Part shown: positions 56,901 through 64,000 of the stretch, one piece after another
Numbering within the stretch: position 1 is the first letter of the stretch
How the letters are laid out: every line of letters begins with the position of its first letter
Source of the DNA: Lineus longissimus
Lineage: Eukaryota; Nemertea; Pilidiophora; Heteronemertea; Lineidae
Length of the DNA stretch: 64,000 nucleotides
Direction: 5' to 3'
NCBI RefSeq assembly: GCF_910592395.1
Contig: NC_088323.1
Span: 12,385,501 to 12,449,500 of the forward strand
Notes under the pieces: model-generated
What the model was told of the DNA's origin: nothing
Database searches by the model: none
The model's input: only the letters and a program-made list of their open reading frames with translations
Program-made: the position numbers and the translations under genes

Positions 56901-58105
56901 TTGTATTCCCACCACTCGGACATGTGCAAGATTGAATCTAACTACCCTAGTTAGAAAGCCTAAATCCATTACGAAAAACCACATGTTTGTTCAACATTGC
57001 CTGTAATTCAGCGATGGGGAAATAGAGGGCAGCAGCTGCAATGATGTCATTATCGTGGAATGCTATTCTAATTCTGGACTGGGTCATTTTTTAAAGCACA
57101 TAACATTGTCATGAAAGAAGCAGTGGCAAGAACAAAACAAAAGACAACAAACGGAGACTTGATAAAAATCATACTATATATATTTTTGACAACCAACACA
57201 AAAGTAGCCGGCGCAAGTGCACCAAATAAACAACGATCCTTTGATTCAACGATTTATGCCTGGTGATACAGCCCATACCCTGTTGACCGAATTACTCCTT
57301 GGTTTGGGGATGGAACTGTTTTGCGGCGACAGTGAATCCTTAAATAAGTCAGGCCTGAAAACCACAGGATGATGATAACTCACACAACAGGTGTGAGTCT
57401 AATGGTTACGTGTACATGAATGAATGTAAACAAAATTCATTTCTGATCCATATGTCCAACAATCTGAAAATGTTTGCGGTTGACACATAGCTAGTCTATT
57501 CTGGTTCCGGTTTTTCGTGTACTGCTACCGTCCCGTAACGCCCCTCTAAAGACTCAACGAAGGATTGCATCGAAGTACCGGCAGCGGTGGCGACGGAAAG
57601 GGAAATTCAAAAAAGGGGGAAGTATGATTTGGACAAGACGTGACGGAAAAGGTCTATGTTGGTCTTTTTGCCCCGAAGTTTACATTTGTTTTATTGTTTG
57701 TTGGATTGATGCTAATATTGTAATAATAATAGAAGGAGGGGACATTCATTGCATTGGGGGGGGGGGGGGGGGGGGGGCTTCCCACATTTCTCTTGCTAAA
57801 ACATGTCAAACAGTTGTGTGAGTTCACTGGAGCTTGCACTTTACATATTAAACCAGACATCTGCGATTTTGATGGATATGGCGCCCCATTCCGCCATGCC
57901 TCATACTGAAAACGTGCTGGATTGAACTACTGCAAGCAAGGAACTTAACCACAACTTTCCATGAACCGAATATGTTTCGAATCATGTTTTGTTTATCTCC
58001 CACTTACCATGCATTATGTTGAAAAACATTCTTTGAATCAGTAAGAAATCGGTTGCCAAATTGCGGCCTTTTCTGACGCTCAAAAGTTTCTTCAGCCATC
58101 ATCAT
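44951..58105 (-). CDS. METTL2: METTL2-family tRNA N3-methylcytidine methyltransferase, eight exons
   Basis: Exons on the minus strand: 58105-58008, 56568-56477, 51816-51215, 49990-49941, 48045-47985, 46674-46538, 46065-45893 and 45093-44951. All junctions are GT-AG and phases agree (2, 1, 0, 2, 0, 2, 1). CDS is 1356 bases, 451 residues, stop TAA. Recognised family blocks are [39 protein letters not shown], the SAM-binding [75 protein letters not shown] and a tail ending RQLKMYRVW. The human protein is about 378 residues. The excess is largely a tandem-repeat linker in exon 3. METTL2 methylates C32 of certain tRNAs (Thr, Arg) using SAM. METTL8 is the close alternative, but no mitochondrial leader is obvious. 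Start: first of three ATGs (58105). Introns hold Tigger and MITEs. Confidence 0.95.
45094..45892 (-). other. METTL2 intron 7
   Basis: 799 bases without other recognised features. Confidence 0.6.
46675..47984 (-). other. METTL2 intron 5
   Basis: 1310 bases. No gene or element recognised; open frames here are short and featureless. Confidence 0.6.
48932..49254. mobile_element. Hairpin MITE in METTL2 intron 4
   Basis: About 320 bases. The arms share AAAACCTCGAATACAAGGAA and about 30 further bases (ending ATCATTACAATGG) with few mismatches. Probable TA target site. No coding content. Confidence 0.75.
50144..50576. mobile_element. MITE in METTL2 intron 3
   Basis: 433 bases with ends AGTCGTAGTTCCACCTATCA and the complement of AGTCGTACTTCCACCTATCA. 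CCCCGTG follows soon after in both arms. A third internal copy of TTCCACCTATCA at about 50408 suggests a dimeric or rearranged element. Target duplication unclear. Confidence 0.7.
50690..51170 (-). repeat. Dispersed intronic repeat of the 'tgacc...aggtca' type
   Basis: Sequence with phrases such as TGTGACCTTAAGTAGG, CAAAGTTTCAAATTCATAAG and TCCTTGAAAAGTCGATCAAG. Similar phrases recur at 51890-52190 and 55740-56440, so this is probably one decayed dispersed family in METTL2 introns. No coding potential. Confidence 0.45.
51377..51610 (-). repeat. Coding minisatellite in METTL2 exon 3
   Basis: Six head-to-tail 39-base units, each encoding the 13-residue [13 protein letters not shown] or its KMP variant (order in the protein I, I, M, I, M, I). 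A diverged seventh unit ([15 protein letters not shown]) follows. The repeat adds 78 residues to the linker between the FFKDR helix and the SAM-binding motif, a region that is disordered and variable in the family. The frame is kept because the unit is a multiple of three. Confidence 0.95.
52196..54985 (-). mobile_element. Near-complete Tigger/pogo transposon in METTL2 intron 2
   Basis: 2790 bases flanked by TA (52194-52195 and 54986-54987). Ends are CAGTACAACCTCTCTATTG and, inverted on the right, CAGTACAACCTCCCCC. Both terminal regions carry repeated GAGGTGTCCG/AATAGAGAGGTGTCC motifs. It contains a transposase gene on the minus strand, the same strand as METTL2. It is the parent-like copy of the short element at 9245-10079. 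Confidence 0.93.
52952..54348 (-). pseudogene. Tigger transposase, one frameshift
   Basis: Starts at ATG 54346-54348 ([12 protein letters not shown]), 7 bases inside a longer open frame. Features in order: Psq/CENP-B-type helix-turn-helix ([19 protein letters not shown]), a CENP-B/Tc5 DNA-binding domain ([13 protein letters not shown]), and the DDE domain with [10 protein letters not shown] (first D), [11 protein letters not shown] (second D) and LQPLDQGII (third D). The frame changes near 53520-53547, just before the second D motif. The C-terminus is acidic and ends at TAG 52952-52954. Joined length would be about 465 residues, normal for TIGD-like proteins. Location inside terminal repeats excludes a domesticated host TIGD gene. 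Confidence 0.9.
55081..55575. mobile_element. piggyBac-like MITE in METTL2 intron 2
   Basis: 495 bases between TTAA at 55077-55080 and 55576-55579. Ends are CCCTATAA and TTATAGGG (8-base inverted). Near the left end a 40-base-type tandem pair (CACCTGGAGGCGCCCTAT at 55090 and 55127) occurs. No coding content. Confidence 0.65.
55740..56440 (-). repeat. Dispersed intronic repeat, second block
   Basis: Decayed repeat with GACCTATGTGAACTTGAAAC, TGACCTCGGAAACTAGGTCA and TGACCTACTTATACTTGAAA phrases, related to 50690-51170 and 51890-52190. Similar sequences are common in introns of marine invertebrates. No gene. Confidence 0.45.
56569..58007 (-). other. METTL2 intron 1
   Basis: 1439 bases. It contains a 22-base poly-G run at 57756-57777. 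No gene is supported; the minus-strand frame at 56694-56984 shows nothing recognisable. Confidence 0.6.
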
Positions 58106-58527
58106 GTTGTGGATGTCGGTGAAATCTACTCACACGGGGTACCAACGATGTGTTCGACCCACCATTCGTCCCACTTCCCAACTGTCTCCCCGAACTCCCG
58201 TGGTCGTTATCACTCAGCCACATCTAGGAGAAAATAAACGGTTGCCTCATTCTTGTTTTCCTTCAAATATTTTACAATTTACCCCTGACAAGCTCAGAAA
58301 CTATCTACAAAGTGCAGGGATTTCTGTTGGCAAATATCGCGTAGAAGTCATGTGATTGTGACAAGGCTTGCGGCCATATTTGTTGATCTGTTGATGAGGA
58401 AGTGCGAAACGTTGCTTGGAATTCTGAACAAAAACATCAACTTTGAACCGAATATCGTCGGAAAATAGCCAATTTAAAGTGTTCAGTCTGTTCTTTTATA
58501 TATATAGATCATAACTTTGTTGTCATC
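58106..58527. promoter_or_regulatory. Probable divergent promoter region
   Basis: 422 bases separate the METTL2 start codon (minus strand) from the start codon of the secreted-protein exon (plus strand). TTTATATATATAG at about 58496-58507 lies some 25 bases upstream of the plus-strand ATG. Position and spacing suggest a shared promoter; no experimental signal is visible in sequence. Confidence 0.4.
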
Positions 58528-58672
58528 ATGAAAACGTATGAAGTGATTACTACGTTGGCAGTGTTTGTATTTTTGATGTGTCTTTCGCATGGACAGTCTC
58601 AATCTTCTAGTACAACGACAACGACAACAGCAAAACCAGTCCCTGCCACCACAACCTTGACCCCGGAAGAAG
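58528..58672 (+). CDS. First exon of a secreted or membrane protein with Thr-rich stalk
   Basis: ATG 58528 opens a signal-peptide-like start (MKTYEVITTLAVFVFLMCLS, likely cleaved near HGQS). A Ser/Thr-rich stretch (SSSTTTTTTAKPVPATTTL), likely O-glycosylated, follows. A GAAG/GTGATA donor is at 58673. The next exon may start at 58762 (CACCACAG acceptor, phase 1) with GLENFYTDANVTESSGH, containing an N-glycosylation-type NVT. A further phase-1 acceptor lies at about 58970 (CTCTCTAG). Phase-1 introns are typical of extracellular modules. No domain is recognised and the 3' exons are not identified. Confidence 0.5.
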
Positions 58673-59490
58673 GTGATAACAGTTTACTTGCTTTTGGGGG
58701 AGGATGACTTATCGCTTTTCTTAATCCTCTGAATCAATAGCTGAATAGAGTGTCACCACAGGTTTGGAGAATTTTTATACCGACGCGAATGTGACGGAAA
58801 GCTCGGGTCATCCTGAACTGTGCATGTTGAGCCTCTTTAACATTTCGCGATATAGGCTAGTACCATCATATCGTGAGAAGATTGTGCGTTATATCACCAG
58901 TTTTTGATGGGACTTGACACTGAAGTGGCAATTGAATATCGTGCATATGTTAGTGTTACTCTCTAGGTCCAGTGAACACAGAAGCCCATAGGCCAAGGCC
59001 CTGTGAAGTTAGCTATACCACAAACTTCGCTATGACGTCGGATCGCGATGTACAGCGCGATACATTACGCGCGACGCAACAAAATACGTCTCAAAATTTC
59101 ATTCAATATAGCGATCTATTTTTGGGATTACCAGGAAATGATACCTCACAATACTCTAGAATTTTACAACCAATCAAATGAGGTATTCCGCGCCATCCCA
59201 TAATTTCAAATTTTCCAAATGCATAAATTATTACCAGAGATATGATCGTCAGCTTGTTAAAGTCGCGATTTTTTCCCAAAATTGTGATGCGGACTTGAAA
59301 TAAACCTATCGGTAAGTTTAATAAGATGTATAAGATCATAAATATCAACCTTAGGTAAAGTTTTTTAGTCATCTTCATACATGATCCGGCCGTTGAAGTT
59401 GCCTATGTCAGCGCCCCGAGAAGAAATGAAAAAATGTACGCACGAGGAAATGAGACGGGCGATACCATTGTGAGCGACGGCCCGATGACG

Positions 59491-59502
59491 TGACGTCACG
59501 TG
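59491..59502 (+). promoter_or_regulatory. CRE plus E-box (TGACGTCACGTG)
   Basis: A perfect cAMP-response-element palindrome TGACGTCA overlaps a CACGTG E-box, preceded by another TGACG at 59485. A TATAAATA follows about 85 bases downstream. The set resembles a core promoter for the gene at 60097, with an intron between. Confidence 0.4.
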
Positions 59503-59792
59503 ACCATTTCCGCGTCTCTGATAGGTTCACTCCGTTGGGCGATGCTATTATAATTCCTGACAAGGGGGTTGAGACGACTTTTTATAAATAAACAAACAAA
59601 AGGCAGTCAGTTTTCTTGAAACTTGTTATTTCATGGCAATTTCTTGGCATTTTAACGCTGAAACAAAATATAATGAGGAATACTTCATATGGAATGCAAA
59701 GATTTAGTGTTGAGTGTGCAAAATCTTGCTGTTTTCATTCATTCTTGTCCCTTCTTGTCAATGTAATGGGCTAATTTAATTGATCAATTATA

Positions 59793-59860
59793 GATGCTAA
59801 TTGGTTGTTAAAGGGGGACTATAGGCGATGCTAATTGGTTGTTAAAGGGGGACTATAGGC
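59793..59860 (+). repeat. 34-base perfect tandem duplication
   Basis: Two identical units starting GATGCTAATTGGTTGTTAAA. Each includes a CCAAT-box on the complementary strand (ATTGG). Confidence 0.9.
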
Positions 59861-60096
59861 AAGAGCTGGGGGTCAAATTGGTGGTCTTCTTGTGACTAAT
59901 GTGCACAGTTACAGTTGATTAGAGGACTGTGTCATCTTTTATTTAGCAATAAATATTATTCCTGGGGCAAGCGTTAACATTTTTGATATAGGCCTACTGT
60001 GAGATAGGAGAAACCCCTATGTTTAGATATGTATTCTACTTTGAGATACTGTTGACCCATCAATGATTGATTTTGATTTCAGACTCCTAAACTAAC

Positions 60097-63000
60097 ATGG
60101 TGAAGAAGAAGGGAAAGAAGCCAAAGACTACTGGACTTGGCCAGTTTGCCACACTGGCGAACATCACTGAGGATTCACTGGTCAACAATGAGTTGCAGTC
60201 TCCTGACATTGTTTTCAATGGACTTATTTTCGACATCTTCCGTTTTGTTAAAAGTAAGGAGCGCCATAACAGCCCGATTCAACTCGAGGTGTGGACTAGT
60301 TGGATCAGGACGGTAGCAGGGATCTCAGAGACCGTCTCTTCTGCTGAAATTGAAACTTGCGTTTGTCAACTGAGGAAAAAACGTGATGAACTGAATGTAC
60401 TGCGTAAGGACAAAGAAAAGCTAGACCTTGATAACTCAGTGTTTGTTTTTCAAGTTAGTGCTTCGGATGAACTTGAGGGCGAGTCTCTTGAAATACCAAA
60501 ACATTCCAATCTCCTAAGTCATGAAATTGAAAAGAAGGAAAAACATTTGGGCCATTTGAAAAGAGCTTGTTTGTCAGTGAAAGAAGGTATTGATGCTGAA
60601 AAGATCAAATATAAACCTCGAAATGTACGTGAAAGAGAACAAAGAAAAGATGATAAGATTGATGAGCTTGAGGAGTCTTTACACATGGTTGAGACTGCCG
60701 CAGATATCGAAGTCGAGGAACTTAGGAGTCAAGTCAAGGAACTAAAGTGTCAGTTAGAAACTGTTCAGGAGGAGAAGAAGACATTGGTTGCCAATATTAA
60801 GGAATTGGAGGAAGATGTCAGAAAAGAGAAGAGGAACAAAAGCTATTTTAAGCGCCGGGTTGAAACAGATAAGGAATCATCGATTGCAGAAATACAAAAA
60901 CTGTCTGATGAAGTTGCTTTTCTCAATAGTCGGATAGCACTGGAAGTGGGTTCAAGTAGGCCAACAACTAAGTCATGCGATGGTGTTTTCTCAGTTGGAA
61001 TGCGCAGGTGTGTGTTGGAGATGATTTCATTGGAAGTACCCACCAGTAACATTGCACCAGTGATTGCCTCAGTAGGAGAGTACATTTTCAATCTTTGATG
61101 AAGCAGATTTGCCGAAGAGACAAAGTGTGTTGAATATCACAGATGAGGGACAGTTTTTGATAAAGAAAATGTACAGCCAACAAATTCAGGATACAGAAAA
61201 CATTGGACTTCACAAGGATGGCACCTCCCGTCAAAAAAAGCAAATTCTATGTAACACTTTTACCACAAGTGACAAGAAAACCCATCCATTAGGATATCGA
61301 CATGTATCAGATGAGACTGCTAATACCATAACATCAGTAGCCAAAGTTGAACTGGGTGAAGTAGCCAACTGTGGAGGATCTCTTGTAGAAGATGTTGTTC
61401 GAAAATTGTCATACCTAATGACTGATCGCGCTGCAAATGAGAAACTTTCAAATGCACAAATTGCAGCCTGGAAAGCAGATCTTCTTGGACAAGCAACCAA
61501 TGGTGATGACCGTCAAATTGTCCATTCGTTTCACTGCATGGTGCATGTCCTGCTTGGCTTCCATTCCTACGGCACCAAAAATCTACTGGCTGAACAGACT
61601 GAACTAGAAGCAAATGGGGAGAAACTTGGACGTGATGCCGAGATGAACTTTAGGAAAGAACTCGTTGGATCAAGATGTGTACGAATGGCCTCAGAAATTC
61701 TTGGTCCCCTACCAGATGAGAGAAATGGACAAAGGGAGCGTTGGCTTGCATATTGCCGTTCAAATGATGTCAAGTCTCTCATTGGTACCTACAAGGACAA
61801 CAGATTCAACTGTCTATTTGAGACTGCCACACAAGTTCTTCATCATAGGGATTACATCATCAACTTCATATCTAATCTTGACACAAGCAACACCAAGGTG
61901 ACGTCAATCATGTATGATCTCAAGGACACCAGAGTTACATCAATGGTGCAGAGTCTAGCTGTATGTTATTTTAAAATCACTGGACCGTACTGGGACATCA
62001 TGACGTGTGGGGATTTCAACTATCTGGATCTACACATTTCAATCAAGCGGTTGTATGCAGCAATCGACAAGTGGGCCGAAGATCCAATGTCCATACTTGA
62101 GAGAGACGATGATGTGATCTTTGCTGACTTCCCGACGAACAGAACTTCTCTATTGTACCTCACTGCCACTGAAGAGCCTCTAGACCCTGAGTTTTTCAAA
62201 GTTTGCACCAAGGCTGTCCTCCGTGGAATGAAAACATGTTGTGACAATCAACTCGCTGACTTTCTGACGGGAAAATACTCAATTGAACCATCTCCGCAGG
62301 CTGCCGCTTCAGTCGCTGGTGCTCCACTTCACAACATCTCATGCGAACGAGACTTTGGTACCTTAGACGCCAGTCAGAATCGTCGCCGCAATGCGAGCCT
62401 CCACTACCATACAACGATCCTGCTCCTGAAAAGTAACAGAAAAGACTTTCAGCTTTGGTTAAATGCGATGTCAAGCAAGGATCTTGAGGATCTCTTCAAG
62501 CTTTCTAGAGGTGCTGGCCGAGATCTTCGACGTGAACACCAAAAGTTTGAAAAGAAAACGGAGCAGGCAATGCAAGACAAGGTGGCACTGGAGGCCGAAA
62601 GGAAAACGAAAAGACTGGAGAGGAAACTCAACAAAGCTAACGGTGTAACAGTACCGCCCAAGGCCAAAAGAACCCGCAAATCTACCCCCCAGATAGAGTC
62701 TGAGAGTGAAGAAAGTTCTCTTGATGTCAGTGAAGGCGAGTCCTCGAGTGAAGATGATCATCCTTCCCTCCCTGATGGCGCAGTTATCGCGGTTAATGAT
62801 TGGGTAGCTGTCGCCTATGAGAATGGATGGTACCCAGGTAAGTAGTGTCTAATACTAATAGTGTTTACGTTTAAACGTATTTCATTTTCAGGTGAAGAGG
62901 GAAAGTGGTATGACTCAATACGATACATGCAAACATATACAAATTCTCATCATCCTATTTCAGGTTTCATATCCAGTCTACTAGATGATGATCAAGTGAG

Positions 63001-63381
63001 CATTGACTTCATGGAGCCTACGTCACTTCTCGGCCAGTTCAAGAAACCATCTCCTCCAGTGGTTGACCCTGTGGAACGCGAGTTCATCTTTGCTGGACCT
63101 ATCAGCCCACCTGTACCAACAAGTGGAGGACGTCGCTATCAGTTGCCTGATACAGTGGCCGTTGTAAAAATGTATGAAGATTATGCGAAGGAGTGAGTTT
63201 CTAGTTCTTCTCAGAATGATAAATTTGTTATGATTGTGAATAAGTCCTAATTGTAAAGCAAAGTTGAAGTACTGTATCTCATCCTTAAGTCTGTTGTGTC
63301 TTTAAAAAAGATTTGATTGTAAATTAGTATATAGGATTGTTATCTATGTCAATTTCTATTTGCAGGGCTGGATGGAATTAA
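60097..63381 (+). CDS. Coiled-coil plus RNase H-like transposase-type protein, one frameshift, three exons
   Basis: ATG 60097 follows a TTTTGATTTCAG acceptor. Exons: 60097-62837 (donor CCCAG/GTAAGT), 62964-63192 (acceptor CTATTTCAG, donor GGA/GTGAGT) and 63366-63381 (acceptor ATTTGCAG, stop TAA). Phases match (1 and 2). A frame change near 61085-61095 splits the first exon. Features: basic N-terminus (MVKKKGKKPK), a long coiled coil (about residues 105-290), an RNase H-like core with LHKDGTSRQKKQ (D), YLMTDRAANEKL (D), FHCMVHVLLGFH, and SCERDFGTLDASQNRRRN near the C-terminus (E). An acidic run (ESEESSLDVSEGESSSEDD) and a Tudor/SH3-like VAVAYENGWYPG follow. An alternative acceptor at 62892 adds 24 codons in frame. 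The family occurs widely in invertebrates. I take it as transposon-derived; function unproven. Confidence 0.75.
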
Positions 63382-64000
63382 GACGAAAACTGCCATGATG
63401 CTGGAATTGACAGATTATCAGAATGTTTTACCGGAGGCGGAGATCGTGATATTTGATTAGATAGTGACGAGTTGGAATTCCACATCATTCACCCTGGACT
63501 TGATATGGCTGCCTTAGAATGATGAATTTGCTTTACCACTTAGGTTTTGAAGTCTGTAAACATTGAATTTGTGTAGGACTCTTTACAAGCTACCTTTTTG
63601 ACATATTACAAGGCATAGTGCCTAATATATTGAATTGGCTCGTAAATCCAAGATGGCCGCCGTCAATAATTCAAGATGGCCGCCATTCGCACCAATCTGT
63701 ATCAGTTTTATCACAGTATTTTGTTATTCTGTATTGTATAACACATGTGAGGCATCTGAAAAGGTTTTAAATGCATTTCTTCGTTGTTTATTTGAGTAAT
63801 GAAATGATTTGACTTGTTCGGTTTCCATGGTTACCTCCTAATTAGCATATTTGGGTGCTTAATATGCGACGTCGGCCATTTTGTTTCATCGCCATCAGAT
63901 TCGGCATGTATCAAAACCTCTATCTGTGCATTTTCATAACCATGCCTTGATTATAATGCATTTTATGAGTGGTTTACCTATATGTTTGCCCTAAAAAAGG
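63382..64000. other. 3' flank with two YY1-like motifs
   Basis: No gene is seen. CAAGATGGCCGCC occurs at 63649-63661 and 63672-63684, and GGCCATTTTG at about 63873. These match YY1-type sites but are also frequent by repeat descent. Confidence 0.4.

Larger units (their letters stand above)
59200..60082. other. Intergenic region upstream of the coiled-coil transposase-like gene
   Basis: It holds a CRE/E-box pair (59491-59502), a TATAAATA (59583-59590), a 34-base tandem duplication (59793-59860) and a TTTTGATTTCAG splice acceptor at 60082 that implies a 5' untranslated exon upstream. Confidence 0.5.

Overview
The window is eukaryotic and almost certainly from a metazoan. Exons are joined by GT-AG introns with matching phases, there is a recognisable animal METTL2-family gene, and nearly everything else is transposon-derived sequence of kinds typical of marine invertebrate genomes (hAT, PIF/Harbinger, Kolobok-like, Tigger/pogo, MULE, Helitron, Ngaro-like YR retrotransposon, LINEs, LTR retrotransposon). 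The style of the repeats (many 'taggcct' and 'tacatgta' motifs, 'aggtcaaggtca'-like intronic repeats) suggests a mollusc, brachiopod, echinoderm or hemichordate. I cannot decide which from sequence alone. No prokaryotic features (operons, CRISPR, rRNA) were seen.

Layout. 1-4.2 kb: unassigned DNA, then a decayed hAT transposase. 4.6-7.05 kb: at least three exons of a DUF7869-like protein with phase-compatible introns. 7.8-10.9 kb: an LTR-retrotransposon gag-protease broken by a small Tigger-derived element and fused to the end of a tyrosine recombinase. 11.4-12.7 kb: a duplicated segment, a LINE ORF1 stub, and an LTR followed by a primer binding site. 12.9-14.7 kb: an SGNH-hydrolase-like ORF and a proline-rich ORF. 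14.75-26.74 kb: one LINE opened twice, by a complete PIF/Harbinger transposon (15.6-18.0 kb) and by a large Helitron (about 18.6-26.3 kb) that itself contains a foldback element. 26.8-28.2 kb: a Kolobok-like element with TTAA target duplications and a THAP domain. 28.4-30.9 kb: a decayed MULE (FLYWCH plus MULE transposase) opened by another TTAA element. 31-36.6 kb: low-complexity DNA, a SINE-like fragment and unassigned sequence. 36.64-44.86 kb: a Harbinger-like element holding an Ngaro-like retrotransposon (gag, RT-RNase H, tyrosine recombinase, split direct repeats), which in turn holds a second, internally deleted copy of the Kolobok-like element.

44.95-58.1 kb, minus strand: a complete eight-exon METTL2-type tRNA m3C methyltransferase gene. 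I reconstructed it exon by exon: all seven introns keep the frame and the CDS is 1356 bases (451 residues). Its third exon carries a six-unit, 39-base coding minisatellite. Its introns host a near-complete Tigger transposon, a piggyBac-like MITE and at least two hairpin MITEs. 423 bases away, in divergent orientation, lies a signal-peptide/threonine-rich first exon. The window closes with a large coiled-coil plus RNase H-like, transposase-like gene (60.1-63.4 kb) that is intact except for one frameshift.

The main biological picture is recursive transposon insertion. In five places the interrupted reading frame can be followed exactly across the inserted element after removing one copy of the target duplication, or nearly so for the Helitron. 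This gives an order of insertion. The most novel-looking items are the two spliced transposase-like genes of poorly described families, the LTR/SGNH arrangement, the gag-protease/tyrosine-recombinase chimera, and the coding minisatellite in METTL2.
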